Part shown: piece after piece, positions 33,862 to 38,968 of the stretch
How the letters are laid out: every line of letters begins with the position of its first letter
Position numbering within the stretch: position 1 is the stretch's first letter
Assembly (NCBI GenBank): GCA_003343705.1
Contig: QAKR01000028.1
Coordinates: 1-38,968 of the forward strand
From: Clostridiales bacterium
GTDB lineage: Bacteria > Bacillota > Clostridia > Oscillospirales > UBA644
Length of the DNA: 38,968 nt
Direction: 5' to 3'
Notes under the pieces: model-generated
Database searches by the model: none
Told to the model about the DNA's origin: nothing
What the model saw: the letters and a program-made list of their open reading frames with translations, nothing else
Program-made: the position numbers and the translations under genes

Positions 33862-35295
33862 TTATTCAGCGTCTGTTATTATATCTTCTTGAATATTGCT
33901 TTGTATATTTGCCAAGGGGGATGTATGATCTTCTGCACTCTTTTTTGCTAAGAATTCAGGTAATTCCAGACCTGCCATATTGAAGAGCTCGCTCATCGGA
34001 GGAATAGATTTCATCATTCCGGATAAAAAGTTTGCAGTTGAGGATGTTCCGTCTTTGCCGCCACCGTTACTATCCCAAACGGTAACTTTATCGATTTTAA
34101 GGTTTTTAACAGCTTCTACCTGAACCTTAACAAGCTCTTCCAACTTGTCGGCAATCATAAGTTTCATTGCATCGTTTGCATTGCCACCGGCTGCTTCTAC
34201 GATTTTTTGTAAACCGACAGCTTGCTTTGTCAGAATTTCCTGAACACCACGTGCTTCAGCTTCCATTTTTGCAAAGATAGCATCTGCCTCACCTTTTGCA
34301 CGGCGTCTGATTTGTTCTGCTTCTGCCTCTGCTTCAAGTTCTTTTTGGCGTTTTTCAATTTCGGTTCTTATGATAACGTCTGCTTCAAGAGTTGCTTTTT
34401 CTCTTGCAGAACGCGCAAGTTCGGCATTCTGCTCTGCTGCGTATGCTTCTTCAAGTGCTTTTGCAGCTTGGATTTTTTCTGCGGCTGTTGAACGACGGAG
34501 AGCTTCTGCATTTTTCTCGTTAAGTGTTGCATTACTTTCAGCAATTTTTGCTTTGGCTTCATTTTCGCCCTGTATAGCCTCACTGTCTGCCAGAGATACT
34601 TGGATTCTTTGTTCTCTTTTTGCGTTTGCTTCACCAATATCACCGGAGCGGTTTGCTTCGGCAACGGATATTTTTGCATCATTAATAGCCTTTGCTGCTG
34701 CCTCTTTACCAAGGGCTGATATGTAACCGGATTCGTCTGTAATATCAGTTACGTTAACGTTAATAAGGCGAAGACCTATTTTTTTAAGCTCTGTTTCAAC
34801 GTTAGAAGAAACAGCTGCCAAGAATTTATCTCTGTCGGTATTGATTTCTTCAATGTCCATTGTTGCGATTACAAGACGCAACTGCCCAAAAATTATATCT
34901 TTTGCTAACTCCTGAATTTCAGGAAGCTTTAAGCCTAAAAGCCTTTCGGCAGCATTTTGCATAACACCGGGTTCTACCGAAATTCCTACGGTAAATCGAG
35001 ATGGCACATCAATTCTGATATTTTGCTTTGAAAGTGCATTTTTAAGATCTACTTGAATCGAAAGAGGTGTTAAATCCAGATATTCATATGATTGAATAAC
35101 CGGAATGATAAATGATGCACCACCATGTATGCATTTTGCACTTCTTGCCGTTCCATCTTTGTTTGAGCCTATTTTACCGTAAATAACAAGGATTTTGTCA
35201 GACGGACATTTTCTGTACCGAGATAACATTACAACCAAAGATGTGAAAAGTAAAAGTGCGATAACTGAAATAATTATTACTACTACTGGATCCAT
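33862..35295 (-). CDS. floT: Flotillin-like SPFH-domain protein
   Basis: 477 residues. An N-terminal membrane hairpin or span (VVVIIISVIALLLFTSLVVML), the SPFH/PHB domain at ~30-200 (GGASFIIPVIQSYEYLDL, IPSRFTVGISVEPG-like DVPSRFTVGI), then a long Ala/Glu-rich coiled coil at ~200-370 with repeated EA/AE pairs, and a C-terminal segment. Flotillins oligomerise and organise fluid membrane domains; FloT acts with its NfeD partner in membrane stress and signalling. It overlaps the NfeD gene by 13 bases. The site GGGGGA is eight bases before the ATG. Confidence 0.95.
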   Translation of the reverse strand: MDPVVVIIISVIALLLFTSLVVMLSRYRKCPSDKILVIYGKIGSNKDGTARSAKCIHGGASFIIPVIQSYEYLDLTPLSIQVDLKNALSKQNIRIDVPSRFTVGISVEPGVMQNAAERLLGLKLPEIQELAKDIIFGQLRLVIATMDIEEINTDRDKFLAAVSSNVETELKKIGLRLINVNVTDITDESGYISALGKEAAAKAINDAKISVAEANRSGDIGEANAKREQRIQVSLADSEAIQGENEAKAKIAESNATLNEKNAEALRRSTAAEKIQAAKALEEAYAAEQNAELARSAREKATLEADVIIRTEIEKRQKELEAEAEAEQIRRRAKGEADAIFAKMEAEARGVQEILTKQAVGLQKIVEAAGGNANDAMKLMIADKLEELVKVQVEAVKNLKIDKVTVWDSNGGGKDGTSSTANFLSGMMKSIPPMSELFNMAGLELPEFLAKKSAEDHTSPLANIQSNIQEDIITDAE

Positions 35296-35885
35296 TGTGA
35301 TATTCCCCCATTATTATAAATTTTTTTTACTGTTACAGTGCCTGCATCAGCAAGCGAGACAACCATTACAATTTCGCCGGTTCCTATGAGTTCCGATGTT
35401 TCATTTATTGCTTCTATTTCAACCAAGCTGTCTTGTAAAAGAATATTGATTTTACCAAGCCCCATCCCCCTGGGTGGTATAGGTATGTAAACCTTGCCTG
35501 TTTTGCCGACGGCTTCTTCAAGCCGCATAGTACCGTTAGATGAAAGCTTCATTGAGTATTTGAATAAAAGTGCAATGCTTATAAGTGCTAAAAGTCCGGA
35601 TGCAAACGAAAGCAGAACTGAAAAAATAATCGGCATTCCGTTTCCGTCACATAATAAACCAACCCAACCTCCGATGGAAAAAAACGCTACAATTCCACGC
35701 ACACTTATAAGTGAAAAACCGTCATGTCCGTCGCTGTCAGGCGTCCCGTCTCCGTTAACATCATGATCGATTCCTATACCGAATAATAAAAGTAATGCTT
35801 GCACAATCATTATAAGTGTTGCAGGAACCGCTATTGCAGTAAAAATTTGCGATGCCAGAGAAAGAGCGTTCCACCATTCAATCAT
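35283..35885 (-). CDS. NfeD-family membrane protein (YuaF-like), flotillin partner
   Basis: 200 residues: membrane spans at ~10-35, ~63-78 and ~86-108, and a C-terminal OB-fold domain at ~125-190 (GKTGKVYIPIPPRGMGLGKI). Between the first two spans is an Asp-rich loop DHDVNGDGTPDSDGHDG whose spacing resembles calcium-binding DxNxDGxxD loops. NfeD proteins sit beside flotillins in many bacteria and assist them. Overlaps both neighbours (8 bases with the DUF1836 gene, 13 with flotillin). Confidence 0.9.
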   Translation of the reverse strand: MIEWWNALSLASQIFTAIAVPATLIMIVQALLLLFGIGIDHDVNGDGTPDSDGHDGFSLISVRGIVAFFSIGGWVGLLCDGNGMPIIFSVLLSFASGLLALISIALLFKYSMKLSSNGTMRLEEAVGKTGKVYIPIPPRGMGLGKINILLQDSLVEIEAINETSELIGTGEIVMVVSLADAGTVTVKKIYNNGGISQWIQ

Positions 35886-36435
35886 TAACTATCCCCTCCA
35901 TTATTATATCTGCCCTTCCCTTAATAAGCGAAGCCGCATAGTAAAGCAAAATCATTTTTATACCGTTACATAATCTCTTATGGGCACCTCCAAACGGTTC
36001 AATATAATCCTTAATAGTATTTTCTGTTAATATATTTAGCTCATCCGGCGATAAAAGCGTTTCAAATGTTATTTTATCAAGAATCTCACATATATAAATA
36101 TACAAATCAGCCTCTCCGATTATGTCATCATCACGGCTTGTTGCACTCCCGTTTATGTAGGTCATGATCTTGCCTATGTTTTCATTCTTAGTAACGCTGC
36201 GCAACATATTTATTAGGATAATACGTGCAAGTTGGTTTTTTGAATACATTTTTTCGTCAGGACGTTCTACCAACCCTCTGTTGACCCAATTTTGCAGAGC
36301 AGGGGTTTCAAGGGCAGTTATTTTCCGCACCTGTGAAAGCATTATTCCGTCGGTCGCGAAAAAAACACTGTCTAAAAATTCACGTGCATTTTTACCTCGC
36401 CGTTCAATTACTGTCCCCGGGAAAACTGTCTCCAT
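35878..36435 (-). CDS. DUF1836 protein, probable HTH regulator of the flotillin operon
   Basis: 185 residues from the ATG at 36435 (GGAGG eight bases upstream; the in-frame TTG lies before that site). The N-terminal half has a MerR-like winged-helix pattern: FFATDGIMLSQVRKITALE, TPALQNWVNRGLVERPDEK, YSKNQLARIILINMLR. The C-terminal half is helical. DUF1836 proteins are clostridial and bacillar, and of unproven function. As first gene of the DUF1836-NfeD-flotillin operon, directly behind a strong promoter covered by repeated half-sites, it is a good candidate autoregulator. Confidence 0.85.
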   Translation of the reverse strand: METVFPGTVIERRGKNAREFLDSVFFATDGIMLSQVRKITALETPALQNWVNRGLVERPDEKMYSKNQLARIILINMLRSVTKNENIGKIMTYINGSATSRDDDIIGEADLYIYICEILDKITFETLLSPDELNILTENTIKDYIEPFGGAHKRLCNGIKMILLYYAASLIKGRADIIMEGIVND

Positions 36436-36456
36436 TTTTGTTACCTCCAAAAGAAA

Positions 36457-36485
36457 ATATCCGCAAGCTTCCTACTTGCGGATAT
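36457..36485 (-). terminator. Hairpin at the 5' end of the flotillin operon mRNA
   Basis: ATATCCGCAAG (36457-36467) and CTTGCGGATAT (36475-36485) form an 11-bp stem. On the minus strand it is followed by TTTTCTTTT and then the GGAGG of the DUF1836 gene, so it has the shape of an intrinsic terminator lying between the promoter (36484-36512) and the ribosome binding site. It could terminate the upstream GerA-like gene, act as an attenuator, or protect the mRNA 5' end. Confidence 0.6.
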
Positions 36486-36512
36486 GATATCACACATTCA
36501 AGTGAATGTCAA
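36484..36512 (-). promoter_or_regulatory. Promoter of the DUF1836-NfeD-flotillin operon
   Basis: TTGACA (36507-36512), 17-base spacer, TATCAT (36484-36489) on the minus strand. Confidence 0.85.
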
Positions 36513-36522
36513 GTACATTCAC
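36494..36522. promoter_or_regulatory. Operator with three alternating TGAATGT half-sites
   Basis: ACATTCA (36494-36500), TGAATGT (36503-36509) and ACATTCA (36515-36521) alternate in orientation. The first pair is a 7-bp palindrome with a two-base gap; the second pair is an 8-bp palindrome (GTGAATGT/ACATTCAC) with a five-base gap. They cover the -35 box and spacer of the flotillin operon promoter. Likely ligand: the DUF1836 protein (inference). Confidence 0.7.
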
Positions 36523-36540
36523 GTAAGTTTTACAATTATT

Positions 36541-37935
36541 TCACACTTTGCGTATACGAACAAATTTTTCTAAAAGCTTTTTACCGTTAAATGGAATAAG
36601 AGGATAAAGGTATGAGTAGCCGCCTACTGTTTTGTTAAGTGCAATACTGAGAATGTTAATGATAACTCCTGCAATAAATCCCCATATGCTAAAAAATGCA
36701 GTTAGTATTAGAGTAATAATACGCATAAATTTAAGAGCATATGTCAGTTCATATGATGGGAGACTAAAGTTTGCAATTGCTACGAATGCCATGTATAAAA
36801 GACATTCAGCTGAAAACCAGCCGGTTGTTACAGCATAATCACCCAATACAATACCACCGATAATACTTAATGTGGTTGTCATCATTGAAGGTGTGTTGAG
36901 TGCTGCTAAACGAAGGACATCAATAGCTATTTCAAGGATAAGCAATTGAAAAAAAACAGGGATATTTGCAGCTTCTGAAAGTTTAATAAATTCAAGCCAT
37001 GGTGGTATCCACGTTGGGTTCTTCAGTAAAAGCAGCCAAAGAGGTGTTACTATTGTGGTAAGCAGGACTATGAGGTACCTTGTAAGTCTCAAATATGTTC
37101 CGGTGACCGGAGGGAAATAATAATCATTTGCTTCTTCCATCATATCAAAGAAAGAAGTAGGCACAATCATGGCAGAAGGTGCATTATCTACCATTATAAC
37201 AATATCGCCCTCTAATATCTGTGCAGTGACTGTATCCACTCGTTCAGAATAGCGGAATTTGGGAAAAGGGTTCAGCCAGTGTTTTTTCATGATAATATCG
37301 GCAAGGGTTTGTTGATTCATTGTTAAAGAGTTTGTTTTAATACTATTTAAGATTGTTGTAAGCCTGTTGACGATTTTTCCTTCTGCTTTACCGTCAATAT
37401 AGCATAATGCAACATCGGTTTTGGATTGTGAACCTATTTCAAAATGAGCTACGCAAAAATCCGGAGTTCGTATTCGTCGGCGTAAAAGAGCGGTGTTAAG
37501 CACAAGTGTTTCTGTAAAACCGTCTTTTGATCCACGCATAACTTTTTCTTTTTCAGGTTCTGCGGTTGTTCGCTGTGGATATGTTCTGATATCCACTTCG
37601 ATAGCTTTATCAAATCCTTCAATAAAAATTGCAATTCGCCCTGAAAGTATGCCTGTTATTAATTTTTCTTCTTTATTCTCAATTTTTACATCACAAAAGG
37701 GGATACATTTTGCAGAAAACACCTCAGGCGTTGTAAGAGCACTTTTATCTATTTTTTTAAATGCTTCAAAAAGGCGAGCCAGCGAGTCATCTTTTACAAA
37801 TCCGTCAATAAAAAACATACATGACGGTCTTTCGCAAATTAAAAAGTCTCGATACACAATATCAAAGTTTTTGTCTGTATTTAGTTTCTGTTTAAAATTA
37901 TTAAAGTTTGCAATCATAGAAGTATATATCGGCAT
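36541..37935 (-). CDS. GerA-family spore germination protein, SpoVAF-like
   Basis: 464 residues from the ATG at 37935 (GAGGTGG upstream; the GTG at 37944 lies within that site). The N-terminal soluble part (~1-240) is the GerA-type domain with DFLICERPSCMFFIDGFVKDD, FIEGFDKAIEVDIRTYPQR and LEGDIVIMVDNAPSAMIVP. The C-terminal part (~270-450) has about five spans, including NPTWIPPWLEFIKLSE and LAALNTPSMMTTTLSIIGGIVLGDYAV. These match GerAA/SpoVAF proteins of the spore inner membrane, which form nutrient-gated channels or assist dipicolinate release. No GerAB, GerAC or spoVA genes are adjacent, so it is an orphan here. Confidence 0.93.
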   Translation of the reverse strand: MPIYTSMIANFNNFKQKLNTDKNFDIVYRDFLICERPSCMFFIDGFVKDDSLARLFEAFKKIDKSALTTPEVFSAKCIPFCDVKIENKEEKLITGILSGRIAIFIEGFDKAIEVDIRTYPQRTTAEPEKEKVMRGSKDGFTETLVLNTALLRRRIRTPDFCVAHFEIGSQSKTDVALCYIDGKAEGKIVNRLTTILNSIKTNSLTMNQQTLADIIMKKHWLNPFPKFRYSERVDTVTAQILEGDIVIMVDNAPSAMIVPTSFFDMMEEANDYYFPPVTGTYLRLTRYLIVLLTTIVTPLWLLLLKNPTWIPPWLEFIKLSEAANIPVFFQLLILEIAIDVLRLAALNTPSMMTTTLSIIGGIVLGDYAVTTGWFSAECLLYMAFVAIANFSLPSYELTYALKFMRIITLILTAFFSIWGFIAGVIINILSIALNKTVGGYSYLYPLIPFNGKKLLEKFVRIRKV

Positions 37936-37953
37936 AAAAACCACCTCAAAAAA

Positions 37954-37982
37954 ATTATTGCTTAAATATTAGCAAAATATTC
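37954..37982 (-). promoter_or_regulatory. Possible sporulation (sigma-G/F type) promoter of the GerA-like gene
   Basis: On the minus strand GAATA (37978-37982) and CAATAAT (37954-37960) are 17 bases apart, a loose match to forespore promoters. Forespore expression would be expected for this family. Weak evidence. Confidence 0.25.
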
Positions 37983-37991
37983 AAAAAGCTA

Positions 37992-38020
37992 TTGACAAAC
38001 AGAAAAAAAATCAGTATAAT
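37992..38020 (+). promoter_or_regulatory. Perfect consensus promoter of dfx
   Basis: TTGACA (37992-37997), 17 bases, TATAAT (38015-38020). Confidence 0.92.
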
Positions 38021-38024
38021 AAAG

Positions 38025-38042
38025 TTAGTTAATGCTAACTAA
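38025..38042. promoter_or_regulatory. Palindromic operator downstream of the dfx -10 box
   Basis: TTAGTTA (38025-38031) and TAACTAA (38036-38042) with a four-base centre. It covers the expected transcription start, a repressor position. The TTAG...CTAA frame and GTTAG/CTAAC core recall binding sites of the DtxR/IdeR iron-dependent repressor family, which would fit an iron protein, but this is inference. Confidence 0.65.
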
Positions 38043-38067
38043 ATAAATTAAACGGAGGTTTAAAATT

Positions 38068-38451
38068 ATGTGTGAACAAAAATTCTTTATTTGCCGCCAT
38101 TGCGGAAATATTATCGGTTTTATAAAGTCAACAGGTGTTCCCGTTGTATGTTGCGGTGAGCCTATGCATGAACTTGTGGCTAATTCAGTGGATGCTGCCA
38201 AAGAAAAACACGTGCCTGTTGCAACTTATAAGTGCAATAAAGTTACAGTTAATGTGGGCGAGGTTGCACATCCTATGACAGAAGAGCACCTTATTGAATG
38301 GGTTTATCTGCTTACCGAGCAGGGCGGGCAGAGAAAATGCTTAAAAGCCGGAGACGAACCTATTCTTGAATTTGCACTGGTTAAGGGTGATAAGCCTGTT
38401 GCCGTTTATGCATATTGCAATCTTCACGGCCTTTGGATTAAAGAATTTTAA
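38068..38451 (+). CDS. dfx: Desulfoferrodoxin (class I superoxide reductase)
   Basis: 127 residues. The N-terminal desulforedoxin-like domain binds Fe centre I through C9, C12, C28 and C29. The catalytic centre II ligands are H49, H69, H75, C118 and H121, with E47 (EKHVP) as the conserved Glu near the sixth site. The enzyme reduces superoxide to hydrogen peroxide in anaerobes without forming oxygen, taking electrons from rubredoxin. GGAGG is nine bases before the ATG. Monocistronic, with its own promoter, operator and terminator. All ligands are present, so it should be active. Confidence 0.98.
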   Translation: MCEQKFFICRHCGNIIGFIKSTGVPVVCCGEPMHELVANSVDAAKEKHVPVATYKCNKVTVNVGEVAHPMTEEHLIEWVYLLTEQGGQRKCLKAGDEPILEFALVKGDKPVAVYAYCNLHGLWIKEF

Positions 38452-38479
38452 TTATTTAATAAAACATGAATGGGATTTT

Positions 38480-38520
38480 TAAACCGGGAGTTTGTGCTGT
38501 TTGCACAAACTCCCGGTTTA
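38480..38520 (+). terminator. Terminator of dfx
   Basis: A perfect 18-bp stem (38480-38497 with 38503-38520; core AAACCGGGAGTTTGTGC) with loop TGTTT. Unusually long for a terminator; the following GTTTTA gives a short T-run. Confidence 0.8.
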
Positions 38521-38615
38521 GTTTTACATAAAGAATAGTATTAAATAGTTGTAGATAAAATAAAATATATAATAATTTATTTTTTTAATGTAATTAAATA
38601 ATGTTATAAAATTAC

Positions 38616-38644
38616 TTGACAAACCTATTTTAATATGATAGAAT
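38616..38644 (+). promoter_or_regulatory. Orphan promoter of a candidate small RNA
   Basis: TTGACA (38616-38621), 17-base spacer, TAGAAT (38639-38644). No ORF with a ribosome binding site follows before the terminator at 38773. Confidence 0.75.
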
Positions 38645-38650
38645 AACATT

Positions 38651-38800
38651 GGTAAATATTACAAATATTAGAGTGTAATTTATATTAAAATAATTTTTGT
38701 TTATTTAACCTATTTCAAAGTGTTTTTAATCTTTCATCTTTATTCTTTCATTTACCCCTTCATTTTTCTTTGGGCTGCCATTTATATGGCAGCCAATTTT
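38651..38800 (+). ncRNA. Candidate small RNA of about 150 nt
   Basis: Bounded by the promoter at 38616-38644 and the hairpin terminator at 38773-38800. No start codon in it has a ribosome binding site. The 5' half is AU-rich; the region 38729-38770 is almost purely pyrimidine, with CTTTCAT twice, ACCCCTTCAT once and CTTT at the end. Such C/U-rich tracts are complementary to AAGGGG-type ribosome binding sites and ATGAAAG starts, a common trait of trans-acting Firmicutes small RNAs. Not matched to any known family. Confidence 0.5.
38773..38800 (+). terminator. Terminator of the candidate small RNA
   Basis: GGCTGCCAT (38773-38781) and ATGGCAGCC (38786-38794) form a 9-bp stem with loop TTAT, followed by AATTTTTATT. 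Confidence 0.85.
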
Positions 38801-38824
38801 TATTAATTATAACAAATCTAAATC

Positions 38825-38856
38825 TTAGCGGACACTTAGCAGACACTTGGACACTT
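38825..38856 (+). repeat. 11-bp tandem repeat near tRNA-Pro(CGG)
   Basis: TTAGCGGACAC (38825-38835) and TTAGCAGACAC (38836-38846) are adjacent near-identical units, followed by a shortened third copy TTGGACACTT (38847-38856). Non-coding; meaning unknown. Confidence 0.6.
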
Positions 38857-38879
38857 TATGTAAACATTTGATAAAAAAG

Positions 38880-38910
38880 AAGAGCTGAAATCATTATGAT
38901 TTCAGCTCTT
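38880..38910 (-). terminator. Terminator of tRNA-Pro(CGG)
   Basis: AAGAGCTGAAATC (38880-38892) pairs with GATTTCAGCTCTT (38898-38910); on the minus strand it is followed within two bases by a run of six T. It begins six bases after the tRNA 3' end. Confidence 0.85.
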
Positions 38911-38915
38911 TTAGG

Positions 38916-38968
38916 TGGTCGGAGTGATGTGACTTGAACACACGGCCTCTTGGTCCCGAACCAAGCGC
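38916..38968 (-). tRNA. tRNA-Pro (anticodon CGG), 5' end cut off by window edge
   Basis: On the minus strand: part of the D-arm (GCGC), anticodon stem CTTGG/CCAAG enclosing TTCGGGA (anticodon CGG), T-arm GTGTG-TTCAAGT-CACAT, acceptor strand CACTCCG, discriminator A and an encoded CCA (38916-38918). Confidence 0.95.

Noticed and set aside
34368..34726. Two long ORFs of 114 and 118 codons overlapping the flotillin gene
   Set aside because: They are shadows of the repetitive GC-biased Ala/Glu coiled coil of flotillin; composition is low-complexity and neither has a ribosome binding site.
1..38968. Genomic island bounded by two tRNA-Pro genes
   Set aside because: The tRNAs have different anticodons and no shared att repeat, no integrase is present, and the content includes core genes (ATP synthase, pdxST). 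Contig ends at tRNA repeats are a better explanation.

Overview
The window looks like chromosomal DNA of an AT-rich, spore-forming, anaerobic Gram-positive bacterium, most likely a clostridial Bacillota member. Evidence for this: sporulation-associated genes (a YlmC/YmxH-type PRC-barrel protein beside a DacF-like D,D-carboxypeptidase, and a GerA/SpoVAF-type membrane protein), a desulfoferrodoxin typical of anaerobes, strong AGGAGG-type ribosome binding sites, and many housekeeping promoters of the form TTGACA-N17-TATAAT. Both ends stop inside tRNA-Pro genes (UGG at the left, CGG at the right, both minus strand), as expected for a contig broken at tRNA repeats. No transposase, integrase, phage gene or CRISPR array was seen.

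Layout. 1-4.1 kb (minus): tRNA-Pro, an NYN-nuclease/lipoprotein pair, an oxidoreductase/RNase HI pair and a small acidic membrane protein. 4.2-6.9 kb: a DUF421 membrane protein with a divergent 21-codon micro-ORF, then the carboxypeptidase and YmxH-like gene. 7.1-9.0 kb: a wall-spanning surface protein (CBM9-like domain, three FIVAR repeats, membrane anchor, acidic tail). 9.2-15.6 kb (minus): a complete F-type ATP synthase operon atpI-B-E-F-A-G-D-C from a perfect consensus promoter. It has no separate atpH; the C-terminal domain of delta is fused in frame to the N-terminus of alpha. 15.6-20.9 kb (minus): two tandem paralogous secreted DUF4091 glycoside-hydrolase-like lipoproteins, the upstream one frameshifted at an A8 tract. 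21.0-24.6 kb: an RND efflux permease with a long coiled-coil insertion. 24.6-27.6 kb: pdxS-pdxT (pyridoxal phosphate synthase) divergent from the MocR-type regulator pdxR. 27.7-33.0 kb: a polar amino acid ABC transporter, then a membrane c-di-GMP phosphodiesterase with two sensor domains of the same solute-binding fold. 33.1-36.5 kb (minus): a DUF1836 regulator / NfeD / flotillin operon with an alternating-half-site operator, and a membrane protein plus XRE regulator. 36.5-38.5 kb: GerA-type protein and, divergently, desulfoferrodoxin behind a perfect promoter with a palindromic operator. 38.6-38.8 kb: a promoter and terminator frame about 150 nt without an ORF, a candidate small RNA.

The most unusual feature is the delta-CTD/alpha fusion. 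Every alpha subunit would carry a stator-binding domain that is normally present once per enzyme, and the N-terminal six-helix domain of delta is not encoded in the operon. Next are the flotillin operon with its self-contained regulatory region, the RND pump with a built-in coiled coil, and the candidate small RNA. All functional statements rest on reading motifs and order; no database search was run.
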